Notes: generated by a model from the sequence alone, not told the origin. A stretch of DNA of 64,000 bases from Acidobacteriota bacterium (GCA_016700175.1 CP065003.1:1622001-1686000); one strand, 5' to 3'; shown: positions 10,376 through 21,113, counted from the first letter of the stretch. A program made the numbers and translations.

Positions 10376-13300
10376 ATGAACAAAGCAGATGCAGTTGACG
10401 CCCGGAAAAGGCTGACGATCTCGCTGGCCGTACTGGCGTTGCTGGGAGCAGCCATATTCGTTCCCATGCAGTTCCGGTCCGAGGCATCGACTCAAAGCAA
10501 GCAAGAATCGGCGCAACGCAACATTTTCCATAGGACCGAGAGCCACGAGCCTGGCCTGGAAAACTACGACATCCGGACCGTGAAGAACGAAGAGGTCACC
10601 GAGGCGCTCCTCAGATTCCGCACAGATGCCGGAACTTCAGCTTATGCGATAGCAGACAAGCGCGAGAACTTCGTGCGTGGGGAGAATGAGCTCCGCACAC
10701 GCGTCGGGACTCTCAAGGTCGAGTACAACAAGGACCTTCTGGTCCCGGAAGTGATCTCGCCGGACGTTTGGAACGCGGAGATCGAGAGCCTTTCAGGGCC
10801 CTCCAGTGCGAAGCGTTCGGAGATCCTAAGAAGCTTCGTAAAGCAGAACAGCAACCTCGTCGGGATCGATAACCGTCAGGCGGACTCGCTGAAGGTGCTC
10901 GCCGATTACGAGAATCCGGCAGGAAACATGAGCTTTGCTCATCTTGAGCAGCAGATCGACGGTATCCCCGTATTTCGGGGCGAGATCAAGGCCGGCTTCC
11001 GCAAGGACGGAAGCATGATCCGAGTGATCAACAACCTCGCTCCGGGCCTCGACTACGAGAACCTTTCGAGGAACTTCGGCGACCCGATGAACGCCGTTCG
11101 CGCTGCCGCGAACAATGTCAACGTCGAGGTCAAAGGTCTCGACCTGGAGCCTGATCAGGCTCTCTCCGACGAGAACAAAAGAGTATTCGGACGCGGCCCG
11201 TCCGCTACGACTGCAGAACGGATGTATTTCCCGACCGAGGTCGGCGTCGCACGTCCCGCGTGGCGTGTTCTTATCTGGCAGCCCGTCAATGCGTATTACG
11301 TGATCGTGGATGCCGAGACCGGCATCACGCTCTGGCGCAAGAACATCACGGAAGACCAGACCCAGTCGGTTACTTACGAGGTCTACAGAAATTCCAACGC
11401 TTACATCGACGTTGCGGAATCACCCGCTCCATTGACCCCGGGTCCGATCGATCCGAATCTGGGAACGCAGGGTGCGCTCCTCGCCCGCGAGAACGTCACG
11501 CTTATCGGAAACGAAGGACCGCTCTCGTTCAACAATAACGGCTGGATCACCGACGGCGCTAACGGCACCGACGGCTGGACGGACGGAAACGCGACCGAAG
11601 CGGGTCTTGACATCGACGGAACAGACGGCGTCGACGCGCCTATGCTTGGCACCGCGAGGGTCTTTTCCAGTGCCTGGAACCCTCCGCCGGGCAATCCGGC
11701 TCCCGGGGACATCCCGACGACGACAGACGCTCGTTTTGGCGCGGTGGTGCAGATGTTCTATGTAATGAACAGGTACCACGACGCGATGTACGAGCTTGGA
11801 TTTACAGAAGACGCATTCAACTTCCAGGATGACAACTTCGGCAGAGGCGGCGCCGGCGGCGACCGCATCAGGTCCGAGGGTCAGGACAGTTCCGGAACCA
11901 ACAATGCGAACTTCTCCACGCCCGCCGACGGCGGCCGCGGAAGGATGCAGATGTACAGGTTCACGGGAATGGATCCCGACCGCGACGGTACTGCCGACGC
12001 GGACATCATCATCCACGAAGCCACGCACGGAACGTCGAACCGCCTTCACGGCAATGCTTCAGGCCTTGGAACCAACATGGCCCGCGGAATGGGCGAAGGG
12101 TGGTCTGACTTCTATGCACATGCCCTTCTCGCGGAGCCCACTGATCCGATCAACGGTATCTACACCACGGGCGGATACGCGACGCTCGAGATCGCGGCCG
12201 GGTTTACGGGCAACTTCTACTACGGTATCCGCCGCTTCCCGAAAGCGGTTATCGCTTTCACAGGCGGACCCGGAAACCTGCCGCACAACCCGCTCACGTT
12301 CGCCGACCTTAACGCAGGCTGCGACCTGACCGACGGAGCGTTCCCCAGGGGACCGATCGGCTCGGCCACCTGCGACCAGGTGCACAATGCGGGCGAGGTC
12401 TGGAGCTCCGCTCTTTGGGAGGTCCGGGCTCTGATGGTAACTCGCCTCGGATTCGCGGCCGGTACACAGCGAGTCCTTCAGGTCGTCACCGACGGAATGA
12501 AGCTCGCCCCGTTGAACCCGACGTTCCTTCAGGAGCGCGACGCGATCATCGCGGCTGCTTCGGCTCTTCCGGCAGCGCCGGAAGCTTCGGCTGACGTCGT
12601 CGATGTCCGAGAAGGCTTCCGCCGGCGCGGAATGGGCTTTAGCGCGGAAGTGCTTGCGGCTTCACCTGCAAACGTAGTGGAGGCATTCGACTTCCCGAAC
12701 GTGCGCTACACCGATCCGTTCTCCGTAAGCGATTCGCCGGGCGACAACGACGGCTTCCCCGAACCGGGTGAGAACGTTCTTCTGTCGATCGCGGTCGAGA
12801 ACACGACCGGCGCGACTATCACGAACGTGAGTGTCAGCGTGAACGGACAGGCTTCGGTCAACTACGGCAATCTCAATGACGGTCAGACCGTTACGCAGGA
12901 TGTTCCGTACGCGATCCCGTCTTCGTTGGGCGCTACTGCTTGCGGCGCGTTCCACAACGTCGAGATCGTGGTTTCCAGCGACGAGGGCGTCCAGGCACCG
13001 GTCGACAAGCAATTCAGGCTTGGGGCACCGGTCGGCGGACCCGCGCAGACGTTCGAGAGTGCTGACGGTCCGATCGACCTTCCGACAGCTGGCGGGACAT
13101 CCGGACCATCCGATCCGTACCCCTCGGTGATCGACGTAGCCGGACTTTCCGGAAACAAAGTGATCAAGGTCGAGCTGACCAACGTGAACCACACTTGGGT
13201 AGACGACCTCGACTTCATGCTCGAAAGCCCTGGAGGTCAAAGGTACATTTTCCTTTCCGACAGTTTCGGGAACACCGATGCCGGTGATGTAACGATCACC

Positions 13301-14416
13301 GTCAGCGACGGAGGAGCGGACGGTCCCGCCCCGGATGGAGGCCCTTGGGTTGCTGGCGATTATCAGCCCGCAAACGTGGGTGCCGGGGATCCGTTCGATG
13401 CGCCGGCAGGTGCGGCAACACATGATGTCGCGAACGGCGATACGTTCATAGGAACATTCGGAATGGACGGATCGGCGATGAACGGCCAATGGAAGCTGTG
13501 GATCGACGACGACGCCGGAAGCGACTCCGGAGCGATGGCCGGATGGAAGATCACCTTCGAATCCGACGATTACGTCTGTAATCTGGCCGCCGGTACCGCA
13601 CGTGCCGACTTCGACGGCGACGGCAGGACCGACGTTTCGATCTTCCGACCGTCCGAAGGAAACTGGTACATCAACGGCTCGACCTCAGGGTTCTTCGGAC
13701 TCAACTGGGGTCTTGCAGGCGACGTGCTGATTCCCGCGGACTTCGACGGCGACGGCACGACCGATGTCGCGGTCGCAAGGATGACCGACGACGAAGGCCA
13801 GGCCGACTTCTACATCATCAACAGCGAAACGCTGACCTTTACGGGATACTCGTGGGGCCAGTCCGGCGACATTCCGCTGGCCGGCGACTACGACGGCGAC
13901 GGTGAAGATGATGTGACCGTTTACAGGCCTTCCGACAACACCTGGTACACGGCGCTCGACAACGGCACCGCGCTTATCAGGCAGTACGGCGGCGCCGGAG
14001 ACACTCCGATCGTGGGTGACTTCGACGGCGACGGCACGGACGATCTGGCGACCTGGAACGCGGGCGTTATCAACGCTCAGCTTTCGGGCGGCGGCAACAT
14101 GTCGCACAACGTCGGCGGAAACATGAACGTTACCGGAGACTTCGACGGTGACGGCAAACACGATGCAGCGTCGTACGATACGTCCACGGGAGAATGGAGG
14201 ATATGGATGAGCATGTCCGACAGTCTCGAAACGTATCAGTTCGGCGTCGGAACAGACATTCCGGCTCCGGGTGATTACGACGGTGACGGCAAACAAGACC
14301 TGGCGATCTACAGGAACGGCGAGTGGTGGATATTCAATTCCTTCTCTGGCAACGTTTCGGTATACGCCTTCGGTGTCGGAGGAGACTCGGTCCTTCCGTT
14401 CGCTTCGACCCCGTAG
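10376..14416 (+). CDS. Exported M36 (fungalysin-type) metalloprotease with P domain and FG-GAP repeats
   Basis: Large predicted secreted zinc protease, 1346 aa. In order it shows an N-terminal membrane/signal segment (about 12-31) and an FTP-type propeptide (about 155-225, FAHLEQQIDGIPVFRGE). Then comes the M36 catalytic domain with HEATH at 547-551 and the third zinc ligand E574 in GMGEGWSDF. A beta-sandwich linker follows, then a proprotein-convertase-like P domain (about 905-1065, WVDDLDFMLESPGG). FG-GAP/VCBS-type repeats rich in DFDGDG calcium-binding loops run from about 1077 to the end. The start is supported by GGAGGG. A strong terminator follows at 14463. The next gene is a tandem paralogue with a different middle domain. 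The protease probably degrades extracellular protein or peptide; calcium binding by the repeats is expected from the motif. Confidence 0.92.
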   Translation: MNKADAVDARKRLTISLAVLALLGAAIFVPMQFRSEASTQSKQESAQRNIFHRTESHEPGLENYDIRTVKNEEVTEALLRFRTDAGTSAYAIADKRENFVRGENELRTRVGTLKVEYNKDLLVPEVISPDVWNAEIESLSGPSSAKRSEILRSFVKQNSNLVGIDNRQADSLKVLADYENPAGNMSFAHLEQQIDGIPVFRGEIKAGFRKDGSMIRVINNLAPGLDYENLSRNFGDPMNAVRAAANNVNVEVKGLDLEPDQALSDENKRVFGRGPSATTAERMYFPTEVGVARPAWRVLIWQPVNAYYVIVDAETGITLWRKNITEDQTQSVTYEVYRNSNAYIDVAESPAPLTPGPIDPNLGTQGALLARENVTLIGNEGPLSFNNNGWITDGANGTDGWTDGNATEAGLDIDGTDGVDAPMLGTARVFSSAWNPPPGNPAPGDIPTTTDARFGAVVQMFYVMNRYHDAMYELGFTEDAFNFQDDNFGRGGAGGDRIRSEGQDSSGTNNANFSTPADGGRGRMQMYRFTGMDPDRDGTADADIIIHEATHGTSNRLHGNASGLGTNMARGMGEGWSDFYAHALLAEPTDPINGIYTTGGYATLEIAAGFTGNFYYGIRRFPKAVIAFTGGPGNLPHNPLTFADLNAGCDLTDGAFPRGPIGSATCDQVHNAGEVWSSALWEVRALMVTRLGFAAGTQRVLQVVTDGMKLAPLNPTFLQERDAIIAAASALPAAPEASADVVDVREGFRRRGMGFSAEVLAASPANVVEAFDFPNVRYTDPFSVSDSPGDNDGFPEPGENVLLSIAVENTTGATITNVSVSVNGQASVNYGNLNDGQTVTQDVPYAIPSSLGATACGAFHNVEIVVSSDEGVQAPVDKQFRLGAPVGGPAQTFESADGPIDLPTAGGTSGPSDPYPSVIDVAGLSGNKVIKVELTNVNHTWVDDLDFMLESPGGQRYIFLSDSFGNTDAGDVTITVSDGGADGPAPDGGPWVAGDYQPANVGAGDPFDAPAGAATHDVANGDTFIGTFGMDGSAMNGQWKLWIDDDAGSDSGAMAGWKITFESDDYVCNLAAGTARADFDGDGRTDVSIFRPSEGNWYINGSTSGFFGLNWGLAGDVLIPADFDGDGTTDVAVARMTDDEGQADFYIINSETLTFTGYSWGQSGDIPLAGDYDGDGEDDVTVYRPSDNTWYTALDNGTALIRQYGGAGDTPIVGDFDGDGTDDLATWNAGVINAQLSGGGNMSHNVGGNMNVTGDFDGDGKHDAASYDTSTGEWRIWMSMSDSLETYQFGVGTDIPAPGDYDGDGKQDLAIYRNGEWWIFNSFSGNVSVYAFGVGGDSVLPFASTP

Positions 14417-14462
14417 CAAGAGCCGCCGGGCGCTCGCGCCCGGTCACGGTCTACTTGAAAAC

Positions 14463-14496
14463 AGGCCCTGTGCGGATTCGCACGGGGCCTTTTTTT
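14463..14496 (+). terminator. Rho-independent terminator of the first M36 gene
   Basis: Hairpin AGGCCCTGTGCG-gatt-CGCACGGGGCCT with one mismatch, followed directly by a run of T. A second GC-rich hairpin (CCGGGCGctcGCGCCCGG) lies just before it at about 14427-14442. Confidence 0.85.
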
Positions 14497-14641
14497 GTCC
14501 GCCCGTCTTAGCTATTCCGCTCTAATTTGCTAATCTCTATTTTCAGTGCAATCAGCTGACCGCTGACCCCCCGCCGGCGTTGCGAACTTGAGTTGGGAGA
14601 TTTCAGGGAACCGATCCGGGTATTCCCGATCACTTTTAAGA

Positions 14642-17600
14642 ATGAAAAAACTGCTTTTCGCACTGCCGGCCGCGGCAGTCGTCTTTGTTTCGCTCTTCGC
14701 CTCAAACGTGTTCCGGTCCGACGCCGCTTCAGGCGGCTCAACACGTCCGGAGACCGCGATCACATCCAGTTCGGATCCGTCCTTGCCTAACTTCGACATT
14801 CGGACTTCGAAGTCCGACAAGGACGTCCATCTGATCGGCGAGTTCCGCCGCGAGGCAGGGTCCGATGCGGCCTCGATCGCGGCGGAAAGGGATGAAGCGG
14901 TGCGCGGTGAAAACGAACTGCGGGCGGTGGTCCCCGACCTCAAAGTCGAATACAGCCGTGAAATGTCGGTCCCGGAAGTGATCTCCCCGGACGTCTGGCG
15001 CGCTCGAACCGACAGCCTTTCGGCCGCCGGACCCGGTGCCCGTGCCGAGACGCTCAGGTCGTTCGTAAAGCAATACGACCAGCTGTTCGGGATCGAGATC
15101 GATCAAGCCGAAAATCTCGAGGTAGTTGCGGATTACGAGAATCCGTCAGGTAACATGGCCTTCGCTCATCTGGAACAGAGGATTGGCGGAGTTCCGGTCT
15201 TCGGCGGCGAGGTAAAGGCGGGATTCAGGAAAGACGGATCGATGTTCCGCGTGATCAACGGCCTGGCGCCGAGGCTCGAATACGAGAGTATGTCGGCGGA
15301 TTTCGGCGATCCCCGGGACGCGCTTAGATTTGCCGCCGGCTACATCGGCCACGAACTTGGCAGCAAGCTTCCCGCGACACGCTTCGCTGACGACAACAAG
15401 GCGGTTTTCGGCGTCGGCGATTCAGCTCCGGTAGCCGAGAAGGTGTACTTCCCGATCTCGATCGGGGTCGCGCGACCGGCCTGGAAGGTACTCATCTGGC
15501 AGCCGGTCAATGCCTTTTATGTTGTGGTCGATGCGAAGACCGGTGCGATGCTCTGGCGGAAGAACATCACGGAAGATCAGACACAGTCCGCGACATTCGA
15601 GGTCTACCGCAACATAAACGGGTACATTGACGTGGCCGAATCCCCCGCGCCTTTGACTCCGGGCCCGATCGACCCTTCCACAGGAACACAGGGATCCCTG
15701 CTCACAAGAGAGAATGTCACGCTCATCGGAAACGAAGGGCCGAACTCGTTCAACAACCTTGGATGGATAACGGACGGCGGCAACACGACCGATGGAAATG
15801 CTGTAGAGGCGGGGCTCGACGTCGACGGGACTGACGGGGTCGATGTGCCCGTGACGGGCAACAACCGCGTTTTCAGCTCGGCCTGGAACCCTCCTCCGGG
15901 AAATCCCGCGCCTGGTGACCTGCCCACGGTGCAAGCCGCGCGCGACGGCGCCGTGATCCAGATGTTTTACGTCACCAACCGCTACCACGACGTAATGTAC
16001 CAGCTCGGATTCACCGAGCAGGCCTTCAACTTCCAGCACGACAATTTTGGCAGGGGCGGCAACGGGAACGACCGCGTTCGAGCAGAAGGGCAGGATTCGT
16101 CCGGGATCAACAACGCGAATTTTTCGACGCCTTCCGACGGCGGGCGGGGACGAATGCAGATGTATGTCTTTACCGGACCGAATCCCGACAGAGACGGGAC
16201 CACGGATGTGGACGTGATCATTCACGAGCTGACGCACGGGCTGTCGAATCGCCTGCACGGCAACAGCACGGGGCTTTCGGGTGAAATGGCTCGCGCTATG
16301 GGGGAGGGCTGGTCGGACTTCTACGCTCATGCGCTGCTTGCGGAACCCGGTGATCCGATCAACGGCGTGTATACGATAGGCGGCTACCTGCTGACGACTC
16401 CCAGCTATTTCGGAAACTATTACTACGGGATCAGGAGCCTGCCGAAAGCGGTGATGTCTTTCACGGGAGGAACGGGCAACAGACCTCACAATTCGTTGAC
16501 GTTCGCCGATATCGACCAGGCGCAGTCGAACAACTTCGACGCCGCATTCTCGCCGAGGTTCGGACCTAACTTCAACAGCCCGCATTACCGAGGGGAGGTC
16601 TGGTCGAGCGCCCTTTGGGAGATACGGGGTCTGATGGTCGCAAGGCTGGGCTTTGCCGAAGGCACCCGCCGGGTACTCCAGATCGTTACCGACGGTATGA
16701 AGCTCGCGCCGTCCAATCCGACCTATCTTCAGGAGCGCGACGCGATCATCGCCGCGGCGTTCGCCGCGTCCGCGTCGCCCGAGGCATCCTCGGACGTGCT
16801 GGACGTTTGGGAAGGCTTCAGGATCCGTGGGATGGGCTTTTCGGCGCAGGTGATCGATCCCTCGGCGGTGACGGTCGAGGAAGCCTTCGACATGCCGAAC
16901 GTGTTCGTCGAGGAGCCGGGATTTGAGGTCAGCGATGCCCCGGGAGACAACGACTCGTACCCCGAGCCGGGCGAGCCTCTCGTCCTCACCGTGCCTCTCA
17001 AGAATAATTCCGGGACTCTGATCACAGGTGTAACTGTTTCGGTGAACGGCGGCCCTGCAGTGAATTACGGAGACATCGCGGACGGATCGGCCGTTACGCG
17101 GCAGATCAACTTTACCGTGCCGCTTCAGCAGGGATGCGGCTCCGTGCTGGATCTTGAACTGGCGATCAATGGCAGCAGAGGCGCAAGACAGGAGACGAGA
17201 ACGATCGTCGTCGGAGCTCCGGCCGCGGTCGTCTCGGAGAACTTCGATTCGGTGACGGCGCCTGCCCTTCCCGCGGGCTGGACTTCGGCCCAGACGGGTC
17301 CCGGGCTCGCTTTCGCAACGCAGGCCGGATTCGCCGATACTGCTCCCAACTCGGCGTTCACGCCGAACAGAGGTTTGGCAGGAGGCAGCTCCGGGGCGAC
17401 CCTGGATTCTGTCGAGTACGCGATCTCGTCGACCGCTTCTTTGGTTACTTTCCGAAACCGTTACAGCACCGAGGAAGGCTGGGACGGAGGCGTCCTCGAG
17501 ATCAGCGTGAACGGCGGCGGATTCGTCGACATCCTTGACGCCGGCGGAAGCTTTGTCGAGGGCGGCTACAACGGCACGCTCGGTGTGAACCAGAATCCGC

Positions 17601-18643
17601 TGGACGGACGCGCGGCCTGGACCGGCGATTCGGGCGGCTATATCACGACCGTCGCGAAACTGCCTGAATCCGCCAACGGCCAGAACGTGCGGCTTCGGTT
17701 CAGGTTCGGAGAAGACACGAACACTTTCGCGGTAGGCTGGAACGTCGACAGCCTGTCCGTTGCGGGAGAAAGCAGCTGCGATTTCACGGCCGCTGCTTCC
17801 GGTGCGCCCTTCGACTTCGACGGCGACGGTGCGACCGACGTCTCGGTCTTCCGGCCGAACAGCCAGCCGACCGCGCAATGGTGGCTGCTCCGGTCTTCCG
17901 ATTCGGGGACTCGCGGTCTCGCCTTCGGGACTTCGACCGATGTTCCCGTCGCGGCCGATTTCACGGGCGACGGAAAAACGGACGTCGCGTTCTGGAGGCC
18001 TTCGACGGGAGAGTGGTTCATTTTGAGGTCCGAGGACGATTCGTTCTTTGCATTCCCGTTCGGCTCGAACGGCGACATCCCCGCTCCGGGAGATTTCGAC
18101 GGGGACGGAAAGGCCGACCCGGCAGTTTACAGGCCTTCTTCCGGAACCTGGTTCATCGTCAGGTCTTCCGACGGTGGACTGAGCGTGGTTCCGTTCGGAG
18201 TCGCTGCCGACCAGCCGATCGTTGCCGATTACGACGGTGACGGAAAGGACGACGTAGGCGTCTACCGCGCTCCCGACAACCAGTTCTGGCTTCTGAGATC
18301 GACCGACGGAGTGAAGGCGTTCCAGTTCGGGGCTCCCGGAGACCGAACGGCCGTGGGCGACTGGACGGGAGATGGAAAGGCGGACGTGGCGTTCTTCAGG
18401 CCGGCGACTTCAGAGTGGTATGTGATCAGGAGTGAAGACGACTCGTTCTTCGCATTCCCCTGGGGAGCGACGGGAGACATCCCTTCCCCGGGAGACTTCG
18501 ACGGCGACGGGAAGTTCGACCCGGCGGTCTGGCGGCCTTCTGACAGGACCTGGTACATATTCGGGACGACGAGCGGCTTTGAGGCTGTCCAGTTCGGATC
18601 GAACGGAGACGTCCCGCTACCGTCAAGTGTCAGCGTTCAATGA
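14642..18643 (+). CDS. Exported M36 (fungalysin-type) metalloprotease with anchor-like domain and FG-GAP repeats
   Basis: Tandem paralogue of the preceding protease, 1333 aa from the ATG at 14642; an in-frame start at 14588 would put 18 polar residues before a clear signal peptide. The FTP propeptide is around 150-215. The catalytic HELTH lies at 528-532 with E555 in AMGEGWSDF. In place of the P domain it has a jelly-roll region (about 855-1045, starting FDSVTAPALPAGW) resembling MAM/choice-of-anchor domains. FG-GAP-type repeats follow from about 1056 to the end. That repeat half is nearly the same protein sequence as the C-terminus of the gene at 21229-22713, and the match continues past the stop codon. 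Probably secreted and calcium-stabilised. Confidence 0.92.
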   Translation: MKKLLFALPAAAVVFVSLFASNVFRSDAASGGSTRPETAITSSSDPSLPNFDIRTSKSDKDVHLIGEFRREAGSDAASIAAERDEAVRGENELRAVVPDLKVEYSREMSVPEVISPDVWRARTDSLSAAGPGARAETLRSFVKQYDQLFGIEIDQAENLEVVADYENPSGNMAFAHLEQRIGGVPVFGGEVKAGFRKDGSMFRVINGLAPRLEYESMSADFGDPRDALRFAAGYIGHELGSKLPATRFADDNKAVFGVGDSAPVAEKVYFPISIGVARPAWKVLIWQPVNAFYVVVDAKTGAMLWRKNITEDQTQSATFEVYRNINGYIDVAESPAPLTPGPIDPSTGTQGSLLTRENVTLIGNEGPNSFNNLGWITDGGNTTDGNAVEAGLDVDGTDGVDVPVTGNNRVFSSAWNPPPGNPAPGDLPTVQAARDGAVIQMFYVTNRYHDVMYQLGFTEQAFNFQHDNFGRGGNGNDRVRAEGQDSSGINNANFSTPSDGGRGRMQMYVFTGPNPDRDGTTDVDVIIHELTHGLSNRLHGNSTGLSGEMARAMGEGWSDFYAHALLAEPGDPINGVYTIGGYLLTTPSYFGNYYYGIRSLPKAVMSFTGGTGNRPHNSLTFADIDQAQSNNFDAAFSPRFGPNFNSPHYRGEVWSSALWEIRGLMVARLGFAEGTRRVLQIVTDGMKLAPSNPTYLQERDAIIAAAFAASASPEASSDVLDVWEGFRIRGMGFSAQVIDPSAVTVEEAFDMPNVFVEEPGFEVSDAPGDNDSYPEPGEPLVLTVPLKNNSGTLITGVTVSVNGGPAVNYGDIADGSAVTRQINFTVPLQQGCGSVLDLELAINGSRGARQETRTIVVGAPAAVVSENFDSVTAPALPAGWTSAQTGPGLAFATQAGFADTAPNSAFTPNRGLAGGSSGATLDSVEYAISSTASLVTFRNRYSTEEGWDGGVLEISVNGGGFVDILDAGGSFVEGGYNGTLGVNQNPLDGRAAWTGDSGGYITTVAKLPESANGQNVRLRFRFGEDTNTFAVGWNVDSLSVAGESSCDFTAAASGAPFDFDGDGATDVSVFRPNSQPTAQWWLLRSSDSGTRGLAFGTSTDVPVAADFTGDGKTDVAFWRPSTGEWFILRSEDDSFFAFPFGSNGDIPAPGDFDGDGKADPAVYRPSSGTWFIVRSSDGGLSVVPFGVAADQPIVADYDGDGKDDVGVYRAPDNQFWLLRSTDGVKAFQFGAPGDRTAVGDWTGDGKADVAFFRPATSEWYVIRSEDDSFFAFPWGATGDIPSPGDFDGDGKFDPAVWRPSDRTWYIFGTTSGFEAVQFGSNGDVPLPSSVSVQ

Positions 18644-18968
18644 TCAGGGATCAATGAAGAGAAAACAGGATCGACAGGGTTTTTAGGATGGCTTGTACCG
18701 ATAGCTCACGTTGAACGGTAATTGGCAACGTGAGGAACTCGGATCAGCTACCCTATTGATCCTGTCGATCCTGTTTTTTCTCTTTGTTTTATTTGTCCCT
18801 CCTGTCATGCCCGTCGCTCGCGCTCCGGGTTCCGATTCCCGATCTTCCGCGTTGATACCTGACAAGTGAATTGCTATTCTGTTGAAGGTGTTAATCCTCT
18901 TTTAACACTCTCAGTGCTAAAAGCCGTTGCCCCAGCCCCCCTCCAGCGGATACAATCGAAAGCCTCAA
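18644..18968. other. Intergenic region upstream of ppk1
   Basis: It holds the inverted ACAGGATCG element (18663-18780) and a second dispersed word, CGCTCGCGCTCCGGGTTCCG, at 18814-18833. That word recurs in altered form at 24307-24360 and 38877-38926. No clear ribosome binding site precedes the ppk1 ATG. I see no gene. Confidence 0.6.
18663..18780. repeat. Inverted ACAGGATCG-type period-9 element
   Basis: The left arm AACAGGATCGACAGG (from 18663) and right arm ATCCTGTCGATCCTGTTTTT (to about 18780) are inverted copies. The spacer itself holds a 9-bp hairpin, CTCACGTTG/CAACGTGAG. Related elements lie at 22733-22850, 23822-23990 and 24127-24300. Confidence 0.75.
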
Positions 18969-21113
18969 ATGACACAGGAAATCCGAGAGTTTGTCCCTTC
19001 GTCCGAAGTGCCGGAGCACGCGGAAGCGCCGGAACTTCTGTCCGTTCACGATCCGAAGTTCCTCACGAACCGCGAACTCAGCTGGCTGAAGTTCAACCGC
19101 AGGGTTTTGGAACAGGCGCTGGACGAATCGGTCCCCTTGCTCGAAAGGCTGAAGTTTCTTTCGATCTTTTCGACCAATCTGGACGAGTTCTTCATGATCA
19201 GAGTTTCGGGTCTCAAGGAACAGATCGCGGAAGGTGTGATCCGGACGTCCCCGGACGGAATGACCCCGGCCGAACAGGTCGACGAGATCCGGAAGCTCCT
19301 AAGGCCTATGGTTAGCGAGCAGGTCGAATGCCTGAATAGCGAGATCATACCGCTGCTTCACGATGAGGGAATCAGGCTGGAGACTTATGACGACCAGAGC
19401 CCGGAGGTACGGCGAAGGCTTGACGAGTACTTCCTGAACGACGTGTTCCCTGTACTGACGCCGCAGGCGGTCGACGAAAGCCACCCTTTCCCGTACATTT
19501 CGAGCCTCAGCGTAAACATCGGCCTGATGGTCGATCCGGATCCCGAGCTCGACTACGGCAAGATCCGACACCTCTACGAAGAAAGCCGATTCGTACGGAT
19601 CAAGCTCCCGCCGAACATCCCCAGGCTTGTTCCCGTTGAGGAAGGCAGGGCCGTATTCGTTCACCTCAGCCAGATAGTCTCCGCGAACACGACTTCCCTG
19701 TTCCCCAATCTGCTTCCGGCGCAGCCCTACCTGTTCCGCGTAACGCGCGATGCGGATATCGAGATCCGCGAAGACGAGGCGGGGGACCTGCTGCGAACGA
19801 TGGAGCGCGAGCTTCTGCACAGGCGTCGGTTCAGTTTTCCGGTTCGTCTGGAGGTGGTTTCGTCGATGCCGGAGGAGATGAAGAACATGATCGCGGGCTC
19901 GATCGGCCTCACTGACGAAGATGTCTACAGGATCGACGGTTTTCTGAACATTCCGGACCTGATGCCGCTTTACAAACTGGACCGGCCGGATCTGAAGGAC
20001 CGTCCGATCACGTACTCGATACCGAAAGCGATGAAGCAGTCGGAGAAGGACATATTTTCCATCCTCGCTGAAAAGGACGTGCTTGTGCATCATCCGTACA
20101 CTTCCTACACGACGATAACGGATTTCCTGAGTTCGGCCGCTGAAGACGAGAATGTCCGCGCGATCAAGATCTGCCTTTACAGGACCGGAAAAGACTCTCC
20201 GATCATCAGGTCGCTGATGCGCGCGAGCCAGAACGGAAAGCAGGTTGCGGCGCTCGTGGAGTTGAAGGCCAGGTTTGACGAAGAGAACAACATCGAATGG
20301 GCAAGAGCGCTTGAAAACGAGGGCGTGCACGTGATCTACGGAATGCTGGGTCTGAAAACGCACTCCAAGGTCGCACTCGTGATCCGCCGCGAAGGAAACG
20401 AACTCCGAAGGTACGTTCACATAGCCACAGGCAATTACAACCCCATTACGGCGAAGATGTACACGGACCTGGGGCTTCTGACCTCGGACGAGGAGATCGG
20501 AAAGGACGCCTCGGACCTGTTCAATTTTCTGACGGGCTACTCGTACCAGACGGAGTACCGCAGTCTCATGATCGCGCCGGTGGCACTTCGCGAAAGGATG
20601 CTCAAGCTGATCAAGCGCGAGACCAGGAACAAGCAAGAAGGCAAACCGGCGCGGATCATCGCCAAGCTGAACTCCCTGACCGATGACAAGATCGTGCGGG
20701 CACTTTACAGGGCGTCCCAGGCGGGCGTGGAGATCGATCTCATCGTCCGCGGAATATGCGTTCTGAGGCCCGGCATCAAGGGTCTTTCGGAAAACATAAG
20801 GGTCATCTCCATAGTGGGCCGTTTTCTTGAACACCACCGTATCTTCTACTTCGCCAACGCCGGCGAGGAGGAGATCTACATAGGCAGCGCCGACTGGATG
20901 CACAGGAATCTCGACCGAAGAGTGGAAGCCGTCGTGCCGATAAAGGACCGCCAGCTGGGCGAATACCTGAAAAACGAAGTTCTCGGCGCATACCTTCGGG
21001 ATACGGTTAACGCACGGGTGCTCGGAGAGGACGGAGAATACACAAGGATCCGCCGCGGCGACGGAAAGCGTCCGTTCGACTCTCAAATGTACTTTGAGGG
21101 ACACGACATCTGA
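18969..21113 (+). CDS. ppk1: Polyphosphate kinase 1
   Basis: Makes long-chain inorganic polyphosphate reversibly from ATP. It is 714 aa from the ATG at 18969. The N-terminal domain begins NRELSWLKFNRRVLEQA, a hallmark of PPK1. The catalytic PLD-like half shows the HxK histidine H465 in GLKTHSKVALV, matching the autophosphorylated His of E. coli PPK, and a second conserved His H484 in HIATGNYNPITAKMYTD. The distance between them (19) is the same as in E. coli. EHHRIFYFANAG and IGSADWMHRNLDRRVE are also family signatures. An alternative TTG start 14 codons upstream is less likely. No ppx gene is adjacent. Confidence 0.96.
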   Translation: MTQEIREFVPSSEVPEHAEAPELLSVHDPKFLTNRELSWLKFNRRVLEQALDESVPLLERLKFLSIFSTNLDEFFMIRVSGLKEQIAEGVIRTSPDGMTPAEQVDEIRKLLRPMVSEQVECLNSEIIPLLHDEGIRLETYDDQSPEVRRRLDEYFLNDVFPVLTPQAVDESHPFPYISSLSVNIGLMVDPDPELDYGKIRHLYEESRFVRIKLPPNIPRLVPVEEGRAVFVHLSQIVSANTTSLFPNLLPAQPYLFRVTRDADIEIREDEAGDLLRTMERELLHRRRFSFPVRLEVVSSMPEEMKNMIAGSIGLTDEDVYRIDGFLNIPDLMPLYKLDRPDLKDRPITYSIPKAMKQSEKDIFSILAEKDVLVHHPYTSYTTITDFLSSAAEDENVRAIKICLYRTGKDSPIIRSLMRASQNGKQVAALVELKARFDEENNIEWARALENEGVHVIYGMLGLKTHSKVALVIRREGNELRRYVHIATGNYNPITAKMYTDLGLLTSDEEIGKDASDLFNFLTGYSYQTEYRSLMIAPVALRERMLKLIKRETRNKQEGKPARIIAKLNSLTDDKIVRALYRASQAGVEIDLIVRGICVLRPGIKGLSENIRVISIVGRFLEHHRIFYFANAGEEEIYIGSADWMHRNLDRRVEAVVPIKDRQLGEYLKNEVLGAYLRDTVNARVLGEDGEYTRIRRGDGKRPFDSQMYFEGHDI

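Noticed and set aside
15422..17878. 818-codon open frame on the minus strand
   Set aside because: It lies wholly antisense to the clear M36/FG-GAP gene. It is Arg/Asp/Val-rich with no family motif, as expected from the reverse of GC-rich, Asp/Gly-repeat coding DNA.
18866..19315. 149-codon plus-strand frame overlapping the start of ppk1
   Set aside because: It overlaps conserved PPK1 N-terminal coding sequence in another frame and has no motif.
19299..21104. 601-codon minus-strand frame opposite ppk1
   Set aside because: ppk1 on the plus strand has all catalytic motifs; the antisense frame shows none and has shadow-like composition.
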